From OMOG01 sp041485845 (GTDB lineage Bacteria; Acidobacteriota; Terriglobia; Bryobacterales; Bryobacteraceae): a stretch of DNA of 5,376 nucleotides. The notes beneath the pieces are model-generated. The model searched no databases, was not told the DNA's origin, and saw only the letters and a program-made list of their open reading frames with translations. The position numbers were made by a program, and so were the translations under genes. Of this stretch, positions 1-4,890 are shown piece after piece. The first letter of the stretch is position 1. Every line of letters begins with the position of its first letter. Location: positions 1 to 5,376 of the forward strand of contig JBGPKH010000622.1 in NCBI GenBank assembly GCA_041485845.1, written 5' to 3'.

Positions 1-458
1 CTCTTCCATCCGCCGCCATCGTGGGGCTTCAGGAAGGCGGGGAAGCCGACGTAGCCGAAGATCGCATCCCAGTTCAGCGGGTATTCCAGGTTCCGCATGG
101 ACCGGCCGGTGGTGCCCTCGGGATGCTTCTTGTGCGGCAGCAGCACCGTGGGCGGGACGGCGACTCCGAGCTTAGTCGCCAGCGCGTAGTTGAAGAACTT
201 GTCGTCCGCGCTCCACCAGAACGGGTTGTTGATCACCTTGGTCCCGGTGAGTACCGCGTTCTTCAGGAAGGACCGATAGAACGGAATATCGTGCGAGATG
301 CGGTCGATGATGACCCAGTACTCGCACGGCGCGGCCATCTCGACGCCGCCGACCTTGAGGTGTTCCGCGGTGACGTCCACACCCATCGCGTTGATGCGAT
401 CCACCAACGCCGGCGGGAACGACTCTTCCATTCCGTACAGCACGCCGATCTTCGTCAT
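1..458 (-). CDS. ATP-grasp (RimK/glutathione-synthetase-like) protein, N-terminal 152 codons, partial at window edge
   Basis: The reading frame runs from the ATG at 458 to the window edge without a stop, so only the N-terminal part is seen. Residues 1-75 look like a pre-ATP-grasp alpha/beta domain (start MTKIGVLYGMEESFPPALVD). From about residue 77 the sequence NNPFWWSADDKFFNYALATK, followed by LGVAVPPTVLLP, matches the usual entry into an ATP-grasp domain. FPAFLKPHDGGGWK (139-152) looks like the first nucleotide-binding strand, with Lys144 as the likely ATP-contacting lysine and a Gly-rich loop after it. Known family members join a carboxylate to an amine or another nucleophile through an acyl-phosphate; the substrate cannot be told here. 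The ATG lies inside the stop region of the upstream esterase (ATGA overlap, 455-458), and GGAG sits 11 nt upstream, so the two are probably translationally coupled. The fold is inferred from motifs; the catalytic half lies outside the window. Confidence 0.8.
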   Translation of the reverse strand, partial: MTKIGVLYGMEESFPPALVDRINAMGVDVTAEHLKVGGVEMAAPCEYWVIIDRISHDIPFYRSFLKNAVLTGTKVINNPFWWSADDKFFNYALATKLGVAVPPTVLLPHKKHPEGTTGRSMRNLEYPLNWDAIFGYVGFPAFLKPHDGGGWK

Positions 459-1168
459 AGAAAAAACTTCTCCGCCATCTGGCGCCACCATGGCCAGTCG
501 TGTCCGAAACCCTCCCACACATCGAGAGTGTGCGGTATTCCTTTCGTGCCCAAAACGTGCGCCAGCTTTACATTCTGATCGAACAACGGATCGTGGTTGC
601 CCACCGCCAGGACGTAATAGTTGCGGCGCATCCGCTCCAGAAGCCCGGCGTCATTGACATTCGGAAGATAGTCGAGCGGCGCGTGGAAGTACGCGTTCTC
701 ATCGTAGTATCCGTCGAGGAACCGCTGCGGAACGTCGAACGCGCCCGACATGCTGACCGCGTACGTCACCAGGTCCGGATGCCGCAGCGCGAAGTTGATC
801 GCGTGATATCCGCCGAAGCTGCATCCGGTGGTCCCCATCTGCGGCCAGCTCGTGCGGTCGCGAACGAAAGGCGCCACCTCGTAAACCAGGTATGCATCGA
901 AGGCGCTCTGCCGATAGAGCCGGTCGGCCGGGCTCGCGGAGCGGTTGTACCAGGACTCCCGATCGACCGAGTCGGCACAAATCACCTGCAGCTCCCCGCG
1001 CTCCATCTTGGGCCGCAGAGCGTTCACCATGCCGCGATCTTCGTATTCGTAAAACCGGCCGCCCGAGGTCGCAAACACTACCAGCGGAAACCCGCGATCC
1101 CCAAACGCCAGCAGTTCCATGTCACGGTGCAAAGACGGGCTGTACCACTTGACGTAGTCTCGGCGCAT
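455..1168 (-). CDS. Esterase-like alpha/beta hydrolase (COG4947/esterase-D type)
   Basis: A 237-residue, probably cytoplasmic serine hydrolase with no signal peptide. The nucleophile elbow is GCSFGGYHA, with Ser117 the likely nucleophile. GNHDP places the probable acid at Asp193, and EGFGHDWPWWR places the catalytic His at 223. The C-terminal GHDWPWW motif and the short length fit the small COG4947-type esterases better than secreted feruloyl or mycolyl esterases. The ATG at 1168 is chosen because a second copy of this 5' end at 2364-2495 preserves the same ATG, the same first ten residues (MRRDYVKWYS) and the 11 nt before it. There is no clear Shine-Dalgarno, but a -10-like box ends 11 nt upstream, so the mRNA may be nearly leaderless. 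The stop overlaps the start of the ATP-grasp gene by 4 bp, suggesting a shared operon and perhaps one pathway. The natural ester is unknown. Confidence 0.85.
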   Translation of the reverse strand: MRRDYVKWYSPSLHRDMELLAFGDRGFPLVVFATSGGRFYEYEDRGMVNALRPKMERGELQVICADSVDRESWYNRSASPADRLYRQSAFDAYLVYEVAPFVRDRTSWPQMGTTGCSFGGYHAINFALRHPDLVTYAVSMSGAFDVPQRFLDGYYDENAYFHAPLDYLPNVNDAGLLERMRRNYYVLAVGNHDPLFDQNVKLAHVLGTKGIPHTLDVWEGFGHDWPWWRQMAEKFFL

Positions 1169-1179
1169 GCAACACGGTC

Positions 1180-1209
1180 ATCGTAACGGTTGTTAGCGGG
1201 TTCGAGCAA
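1180..1209 (-). promoter_or_regulatory. Candidate promoter of the esterase/ATP-grasp operon
   Basis: On the minus strand, TTGCTC (1204-1209) and TACGAT (1180-1185) are spaced by 18 nt, resembling sigma-70 -35 and -10 elements. The -10 box ends 11 nt before the esterase ATG, so transcription would begin only about 3-5 nt upstream of the start codon. The partial copy at 2490-2495 has a better hexamer, TACAAT, at the identical distance, and homology between the two copies stops at this box. The -35 match is modest and is not conserved in the partial copy. Confidence 0.45.
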
Positions 1210-1262
1210 CTACCCGATTCCTTCAGAACTTGGACGCAGAAAACTGCGCGTGAAGCAAAATG

Positions 1263-1607
1263 TCACTCGGACGGATCTGCGTCATGCCGGATTGCCTCCA
1301 TTTGTGACCCCAGCACCGGCAGATGGACCGAGACAATCTCCCAAACCCGTGCGAGGTTGATTCCCAGGTAGTCGTGGACCAGAACGTTCCTGAATCCCGC
1401 AATGGCGCGCCAGTGAACTTCGGGATGAAGCGACTTTAGACCATCGCTGATTCGCTGAGTGGATTCGGCCAGGGTCTGGAGATTGCGCAGCACAGCGTCT
1501 TGAATCAGTTTCGACGCGCGAAAAGCATCCTCACCGTTCTGGCAATAGCCATCTATCCGGCGGACGCAATCCAGGATGTGATGGATGTACAGACGGTCGT
1601 CCCTCAC
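1263..1607 (-). CDS. hepT: HepT-like HEPN toxin RNase (DUF86 family)
   Basis: A 114-residue all-alpha HEPN protein of normal family length. The signature Rx4HxY is intact in FRNVLVHDY: Arg73, His78 and Tyr80. In studied members this motif forms the ribonuclease site of a dimer, and the tyrosine is the residue that the partner nucleotidyltransferase modifies with AMP. The N-terminus (MRDDRLYIHHILDCVRRID) is the usual first helix of the family. The start is a GTG at 1607 that overlaps the TGA of mntA (GTGA, 1604-1607), so the antitoxin is translated first and the toxin is probably coupled to it. The stop is 94 bp before the esterase start. The family may act on tRNA or mRNA in growth arrest or phage defence; nothing here shows the target. 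No lesion is visible, so it is probably functional. Confidence 0.9.
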   Translation of the reverse strand: MRDDRLYIHHILDCVRRIDGYCQNGEDAFRASKLIQDAVLRNLQTLAESTQRISDGLKSLHPEVHWRAIAGFRNVLVHDYLGINLARVWEIVSVHLPVLGSQMEAIRHDADPSE

Positions 1608-1894
1608 AAGGGAATCGCCTCATGAAGGACGCGGTCTCGAATGAGTGGATGAAGGGTACTCTCCTCAGCTACATCCACTCGACGGCCCAGTTCTTCTTCT
1701 AGATCGACAAGCAGTCCACCAGGGAACCACGGCGGCGTGTGCGGACCGGCCTCGATCAGTAGATCGACGTCGCTGTCCTCGCTTGCGTCACCCCTCGCAA
1801 AGGAACCGAACACACGCACACGCTGAACACCGTGCCTGGCCGCAATGGCGAGAATCGCGGCGCGTTTGTCCTTGCCCAACTCATCAAGAGTCAT
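1604..1894 (-). CDS. mntA: MntA-like minimal nucleotidyltransferase antitoxin
   Basis: A 96-residue protein with the MNT signature GSFARGDASEDSDVDLL. Gly30-Ser31, ten residues, then Asp42-x-Asp44 give the GSx10DxD metal and nucleotide site; Asp74 in RRVDVAEE is the likely third carboxylate. Family members neutralise HepT by adding AMP groups to the tyrosine of its Rx4HxY motif. I start at the ATG at 1894 because it gives the normal family length (MTLDELGKDK...). A GTG at 1924 would add ten Pro/Arg-rich residues (MPPPVREWEC) with no family support. A weak GGGA lies just upstream of the ATG. It is upstream of and overlaps hepT, the standard antitoxin-first order. I could not identify a promoter; the sequence before it is gene debris. 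Confidence 0.9.
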   Translation of the reverse strand: MTLDELGKDKRAAILAIAARHGVQRVRVFGSFARGDASEDSDVDLLIEAGPHTPPWFPGGLLVDLEEELGRRVDVAEESTLHPLIRDRVLHEAIPL

Positions 1895-2084
1895 GCATTC
1901 CCATTCTCGCACCGGCGGCGGCACTGAGCTATGCCCTACCGATCAAGCGATACTAAGCTGCCTGTAGACTGGGGGTTCTGAGCGGCGCCAAGTTTCAAGA
2001 CCTGGCCAAGAGACGATGGCCGGATGCGGAAGAGGTGAGTCCGCTCGGCGAGAATTATCGAGCACCTCGCGGCAGACCGCCGGA
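1895..2084. other. Gene-poor stretch upstream of mntA, with one short unassigned open frame
   Basis: No intact gene is recognised. On the plus strand a frame is open from 1957 to the TGA at 2109-2111, which lies in the next feature. It encodes SGAKFQDLAKRRWPDAEEVS followed by PLGENYRAPRGRPPDHIKEP. The composition is protein-like, with few rare residues, but there is no ATG, GTG or TTG start, only CTG codons at 1969 and 1978. It may be the tail of a lost gene; I cannot name the family. Any promoter of mntA-hepT should lie within 1895-2000, but I see no convincing -35/-10 pair. Confidence 0.3.
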
Positions 2085-2363
2085 TCACATCAAAGAGCCA
2101 AAACAGGTGTGACGCGTCTTCGGCGCGAGGGCCGAGGGGTCGGGAGGTCCACTCCACTGTCTTTGGTTACCACCTCCGCCGCCGCTGTTGACGCCACCGG
2201 GCGCGCCGCGCGGATCCGGTTTCATCGTGACCGGCTCTGTGCAGCTCTGACCGTCCACGATAAGGCGCACTGTGTACTGTCCCGGCCGTGCATTATGGCC
2301 GCACCGCGGGATCACCGACACATTGGGCTGCGCCGCATCTCTTTTCGCGTGGCTTCCGCCAGC
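2085..2363 (-). pseudogene. C-terminal fragment resembling a BNR/VPS10-type (sialidase-like) exported protein
   Basis: The minus-strand frame encodes ARPGQYTVRLIVDGQSCTEP, then VTMKPDPRGAPGGVNSGGGGG, and ends at 2085. The pattern PGxYTVRLxVDGxSxTxPxxxKxDPR is familiar from the C-terminal beta-sandwich of large secreted propeller proteins (VPS10/sortilin or BNR-repeat glycosyl-hydrolase-like) that are abundant in Acidobacteriota. Only about 50 residues of a protein that is normally about 1000 residues long are present. The upstream side is joined abruptly at about 2363 to the esterase 5' copy, so there is no start and no propeller. The family call is from memory of this motif; the fragmentary state is seen directly. 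The glycine tract is unusual but compatible with such C-termini. Confidence 0.5.
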
Positions 2364-2495
2364 ACCGGCCGCCCGAGGTCGTAAACACCACCACCGGGAA
2401 GTCGCGATCGCCAAACGCGAGCATTTCCATGTCGCGGTGCAACAACCGGCTGTACCACTTGACGTAGTCTCGGCGCATGCAACACGGTCATTGTA
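2364..2495 (-). pseudogene. 5' remnant of a second esterase gene, with its -10 box
   Basis: This is a partial copy of 1054-1185. The two 132-bp stretches align without gaps, with 14 differences by my count (about 89% identity). It includes the ATG at 2478 and codes for MRRDYVKWYSRLLHRDMEML, continuing to TSGGR at residue 38. Six of 38 residues differ from the intact esterase. Beyond the SGGR codons, homology stops at 2364 and the frame runs into unrelated sequence, ending at 2293. Catalytic Ser, Asp and His are absent, so no hydrolase can be made. The first ten codons and 11 nt of leader are identical to the intact gene, and a TACAAT hexamer (2490-2495) occupies the -10 position. It may be the leftover of a paralogue or of a tandem duplication. 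Confidence 0.8.
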
Positions 2496-2527
2496 GCCCG
2501 ACGCGTCCGCCTGGCGTACACTGAACA

Positions 2528-3346
2528 TTGCCCGACGCCCGCGCCAAAGACGAAGGCCGCCTTCGTTTCCACCGCCGCTTTCCATCCCGCTACCTCTCGA
2601 CGCCGCGGGACATCGTAGTGTACCTTCCGCCCGGGTACGAATCGAGCGGCCGCCGTTACCCCGTGTTGTATCTCCAGGATGGCCAGAATCTCTTCGATCC
2701 GGCCACCGCATTCGCCGGCCAGGACTGGCGCGCCGACGTCACTGCCGATTGCCTGATTCGCGCGGGCGCCATCGAGCCGCTCATCCTCGTGGGCATCTAT
2801 AACGCCGGCGTCCGCCGCATCACCGAGTACACGCCCACGCGCGACCGCCGCCGCAAGAAGGGCGGCAAAGCCGATCGCTATGCCGTGATGCTGGCCCGCG
2901 AGTTGAAGCCCTTCATCGACCACGAATACCGTACCCGCCGCGCGGCCGCGGATAGCGGAGTCGGCGGTTCGTCGCTGGGAGGCCTGGTGTCGCTCGAAGC
3001 GGGGTTGCTCTACCCGCGAGTCTTCGGAAAACTCGCGGTCATGTCGCCTTCCATCTGGTGGGATGACCGGTCGATTCTGACGATGGTGCGCTCCTGCGAC
3101 TTGCCGGTGAAGCCGCGCCTCTGGCTCGACGCCGGGACAGAGGAGGGCCCTTACGCGATCGGCGACTTGAGAACCCTGCGACAGACGCTACTGGATAAAG
3201 GTTGGCGCGAAGATACCGACCTGAGGTATTGGGAGGTCCGCGGCGCCGGCCACAACGAACAGGCCTGGGGCGCACGCTTCGGGGACATTATGGAGTACCT
3301 GTTCCCGGCCTTCGGATCTGGCGTTCCGAAGGGCGGGGTTTTCTAA
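2528..3346 (+). CDS. Esterase-D family alpha/beta hydrolase (enterochelin-esterase-like, PF00756 type)
   Basis: A 272-residue serine hydrolase. The early strands carry RDIVVYLPPGYESSGRRYPV and LYLQDGQNLFD, typical of the family's oxyanion region. The nucleophile elbow is GGSSLGG with Ser149 the likely nucleophile; the acid is probably Asp201 in LDAGTEE; His242 in GAGHNEQAW is the catalytic histidine. No signal peptide is seen, so it is probably cytoplasmic. The start is a TTG at 2528: an in-frame TGA lies two codons upstream, and the next in-frame alternative (the GTG in IVVYLPPGY) would cut into conserved sequence. No Shine-Dalgarno is visible; a weak TACACT (2517-2522) might be a -10 of a nearly leaderless transcript. 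It belongs to a different subfamily from the esterase at 455-1168 (about 35 residues longer, different motifs). The substrate is unknown; relatives hydrolyse siderophore, S-formylglutathione or acyl-sugar esters. Confidence 0.88.
   Translation: MPDARAKDEGRLRFHRRFPSRYLSTPRDIVVYLPPGYESSGRRYPVLYLQDGQNLFDPATAFAGQDWRADVTADCLIRAGAIEPLILVGIYNAGVRRITEYTPTRDRRRKKGGKADRYAVMLARELKPFIDHEYRTRRAAADSGVGGSSLGGLVSLEAGLLYPRVFGKLAVMSPSIWWDDRSILTMVRSCDLPVKPRLWLDAGTEEGPYAIGDLRTLRQTLLDKGWREDTDLRYWEVRGAGHNEQAWGARFGDIMEYLFPAFGSGVPKGGVF
3309..3342 (+). terminator. Candidate intrinsic terminator overlapping the end of the esterase-D gene
   Basis: ccttcgga (3309-3316) and tccgaagg (3325-3332) form a perfect 8-bp stem with an 8-nt loop, followed by gcgggg and then TTTT (3339-3342). 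The stop codon TAA is at 3344-3346, so the hairpin lies inside the last codons (residues around FGSGVPKGGVF). The six G/C bases between stem and T-tract weaken the terminator reading. Confidence 0.4.
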
Positions 3347-3398
3347 ATTCACTCGTCGATCCGAATGCCGCCCGGTCAGAAGCTGTGAAGAATCACGT

Positions 3399-3488
3399 GC
3401 CGCAGATCAGCGCAGATCAGCGCAGATCGGAAAGCACAAGTGCAGAGCAATTATCTGCGTTATCTGCATTATGTGTTCATTTGTGGCC
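3399..3488. repeat. Decayed 10-bp-repeat hairpin, copy 1
   Basis: The left arm at 3399-3428 contains cgcagatcag twice and then cgcagatc. The right side at 3452-3488 has tatctgcgttatctgcatta and a degraded gttcatttgtggc. It is a diverged counterpart of the near-perfect hairpin at 4801-4874. Both stand directly downstream of an asparagine synthetase 3' end, so the element was probably copied along with it. The right arm has decayed more than the left. Confidence 0.7.
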
Positions 3489-3493
3489 AAATT

Positions 3494-3607
3494 TGTTTTG
3501 CTCTTACCGGACCGCGAGTACCCCCGGGGGCGCCTGCCGGAGACCCTCGACGGGATCGAGCCGGCTCAGGAACAGCGTCAACAGGCCCCACAGATGGTAG
3601 CCGATAT
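3494..3607 (-). pseudogene. 3'-end fragment of an asparagine synthetase gene, direct copy of 4881-5015
   Basis: The minus-strand frame ending with TAA at 3504 encodes the tail YHLWGLLTLFLSRLDPVEGL followed by RQAPPGVLAVR. The C-terminus of the larger asnB fragment at 4891 reads the same except in the linker: SRLDPVEG here against WMKRWKVEAPPPVEG there, an in-frame difference of seven codons. The last 40 bp before 3607 are identical in both. Homology also continues past the stop into the hairpin. The body of the gene is missing; at 3607/3608 it switches abruptly to the inverted piece. The in-frame linker difference hints that it came from a distinct asnB paralogue or allele rather than from simple decay. 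Confidence 0.85.
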
Positions 3608-3757
3608 GGGCTTCGACATTCCCACTCACGATTGGTTCCGCGGCACGCTGCGTCCGCTGCTCATGGATACGCTCACGGCCGAAGCCATCGAGGCCAGTGG
3701 CGTCTTCGATGCGCGCGCCATTCAAACCATGATCCGCGACCACATGGAACGCCGCAT
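3608..3757 (+). pseudogene. Inverted internal piece of the asparagine synthetase gene (matches 5167-5018)
   Basis: This 150-bp block is the reverse complement of 5018-5167 with three differences, all at synonymous third codon positions. Read on the plus strand it encodes GFDIPTHDWFRGTLRPLLMD and onward to IRDHMERR. In the intact asnB frame this piece lies immediately upstream of the part found at 3494-3607, only 2 bp (5016-5017) being lost. The natural reading is therefore a local 150-bp inversion within a truncated asnB copy. It creates a chimeric open frame on the plus strand (3471-3845) of mixed origin that I do not consider a gene. Confidence 0.9.
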
Positions 3758-3871
3758 GATGGCGACCTCGCGATTCAGCTTGGTGTCGGTAGCGCGATAC
3801 ACCGCGCCCATGCCGCCCTCGCCGGGCTTGCCGGTGATGCGATAGTGCGCGATCGTCTGCTCTGGAAACAC
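3722..3871 (-). pseudogene. N-terminal remnant of a PknB-type Ser/Thr protein kinase fused to antisense asnB sequence
   Basis: From a GTG at 3871 the frame reads MFPEQTIAHYRITGKPGEGG and then MGAVYRATDTKLNREVAI. This is the start of a bacterial Hanks-type kinase: the Gly-rich loop GxGGMGxVY is at residues 17-25, with Pro16 where Leu is usual. Kinase homology ends after Ile38 (3758), exactly where the invariant Lys of the VAIK motif should follow. The frame then continues for 11 codons of inverted asnB sequence and stops at 3722. A good Shine-Dalgarno, GGAGG (3876-3880), sits 4 nt before the GTG, and TACAAT (3902-3907) lies 30 nt before it, so the expression signals of the lost kinase look preserved. 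Without lysine, catalytic loop and C-lobe it cannot be a kinase. Confidence 0.85.
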
Positions 3872-3920
3872 GGCCCCTCCGGGCGCGCGACTGCACGTTG
3901 AATTGTACCGCGCCTTTGCT

Positions 3921-4763
3921 TCACTTCGCGGTCAGCGTGCGGACGCGGACGCCCGGGCCCACATCGGCATACTCCAACACATAGATGTTGGAGCCATGAA
4001 CGGTAACTCCGCAGGGAGCCCACGGGAATCCCGCTTTGAGGACGGTGCTCACCCGCCCCATCGGCGATACCTTCTTGAGCTTGCGCGCGCCGGCGTTGGC
4101 GACGTACACATTGCCGTTCCCGTCGACCGCCAGTCCCATGACGTAGTGCCAGGGCTGCATTGTGAATGTCGTCCAGGTGTGCCCGGCGAGACCGCCAGCC
4201 ACCTTGGAAGCGTGTCCGTCCGGGGCGATGCGCACGAGGGCCCCGTCCGACACGATGTAGGCAGTGCCATCCGCCGCCGCGGTCAGGATTCCGCCGGAAG
4301 CTTTTCCGGGAGTCGTAAAATCCGTACCGAGATCGGCAAGCTGGCTGGCCTTCCCATCCGGCTCGCGGCGCAGGAGGCGAGTGCCGTCCAGCCAGTACAT
4401 GCGGCCGGATGGATCGCGGACGAAGCTCACGCCGCTGCGGAAGCCCTCCTGCGCGGGGTGGCGGATCACGCGGCCGTCGGGGGTCAGTTCCCACAGGTAG
4501 TGTCCCCACTTCTGGCGCCGGTTGTCGTACCAGAGGTGCTCGCCCGAAAGCGTGCCGGCGGCGTCCAGATAGAGCTCATGCGAGTGAACGTTGGGGACCA
4601 CTACTTTTTTCTGTCCATCGGGTGACATGCGCCAGATTTGTTTGAGATCGGTGAAGAAGGTGTTGCCGTGCGAGTCGACGACGATGCCCCATCCCGGGTG
4701 CGCATCGAGCTGTGCGAGCCACAAAAGCGAACCCAGCAGAACGAGGCGACCTACGACCCTCAT
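3921..4763 (-). CDS. Secreted NHL-repeat beta-propeller protein
   Basis: A 280-residue protein with an N-terminal signal peptide: MRVVGRLVLLGSLLWLAQLDA has Arg at 2 and 6, a hydrophobic core, and probable cleavage near Ala21 before HPGWG. The mature part is made of NHL/SMP-30-like blades: GIVVDSHGNTFFTDLKQIWR (26-45), GVSFVRDPSGRMYWLDG (111-127), ILTAAADGTAYIVSDGALVR (159-178) and GLAVDGNGNVYVANAGARKL (210-229). Each ends in a x-SPDG or APDG turn. Such propellers bind ligands or partners, or act as lactonases; no catalytic set is evident and I infer no specific activity. The ATG at 4763 is fixed by the signal peptide; no Shine-Dalgarno is visible (aaccgtccttacggc precedes it). It lies 127 bp downstream of asnB on the same strand, with a large hairpin between them, so co-transcription is uncertain. 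Confidence 0.85.
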   Translation of the reverse strand: MRVVGRLVLLGSLLWLAQLDAHPGWGIVVDSHGNTFFTDLKQIWRMSPDGQKKVVVPNVHSHELYLDAAGTLSGEHLWYDNRRQKWGHYLWELTPDGRVIRHPAQEGFRSGVSFVRDPSGRMYWLDGTRLLRREPDGKASQLADLGTDFTTPGKASGGILTAAADGTAYIVSDGALVRIAPDGHASKVAGGLAGHTWTTFTMQPWHYVMGLAVDGNGNVYVANAGARKLKKVSPMGRVSTVLKAGFPWAPCGVTVHGSNIYVLEYADVGPGVRVRTLTAK

Positions 4764-4800
4764 GCCGTAAGGACGGTTGCAGCACGCAAAGCTTAGTTGG

Positions 4801-4874
4801 GCCGCAGATAAACGCAGATAAACGCAGATAACTGCCTTACTTCCTATCTGCGTTCATCTGCGTTCATCTGCGGC
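4801..4874. repeat. Large hairpin of 10-bp repeats (cgcagataaa / tctgcgttca), copy 2
   Basis: The left arm (4801-4830) is three cgcagata units separated by aa; the right arm (4845-4874) is the complementary tctgcgttca series. The arms are 30 nt long with a 14-nt loop, actgccttacttcc. There are two differences between the arms. In plus-strand RNA they would be A-C mismatches; in minus-strand RNA they become G-U pairs, so the minus transcript gives an uninterrupted 30-bp stem. There is no U-tract after it, so it is not a standard intrinsic terminator. It stands between the asnB stop (4891) and the NHL gene start (4763), both on the minus strand. The internal 10-bp direct repeats suggest slippage-prone DNA. 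Confidence 0.9.
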
Positions 4875-4890
4875 TAAATCTGTTTTGCCT

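Noticed and set aside
500..1186. Long plus-strand frame opposite the esterase
   Set aside because: The minus frame has the intact catalytic motifs; the plus frame is an antisense shadow typical of GC-rich DNA.
1905..1936. Minus-strand string gggcatagctcagtg resembling the 5' end of a tRNA-Ala
   Set aside because: Only about 16 nt match; there is no D-arm continuation, anticodon arm, T-loop or acceptor complement downstream, which is the mntA start. Probably chance.
2312..2923. Minus-strand frames opposite the esterase-D gene (2312-2923, 2085-2711 upper part)
   Set aside because: No recognisable domain; they cross the start of the well-supported plus-strand gene. Only the 2085-2363 part carries recognisable protein sequence.
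3471..3845. Plus-strand open frame of 124 codons containing asparagine synthetase sequence
   Set aside because: It is a chimera: antisense hairpin and 3'-end sequence, then inverted asnB sense sequence, then antisense kinase sequence. No ribosome site, no coherent domain.
3775..4509. Long minus-strand frame (244 codons) and the plus-strand frame 3903-4625
   Set aside because: Both are shadows of the NHL-propeller gene; their compositions are Arg/Pro-rich and show no domains, whereas the 3921-4763 frame has a signal peptide and NHL repeats.
4801..4874. CRISPR array
   Set aside because: The repeats have a 10-bp period with no unique spacers, and the two halves are inverted. It is a hairpin, not an array.
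3399..4874. Insertion sequence bounded by the two repeat hairpins
   Set aside because: The hairpins are in the same orientation and come with the asnB 3' ends; there is no transposase frame and no target-site duplication that I can see.
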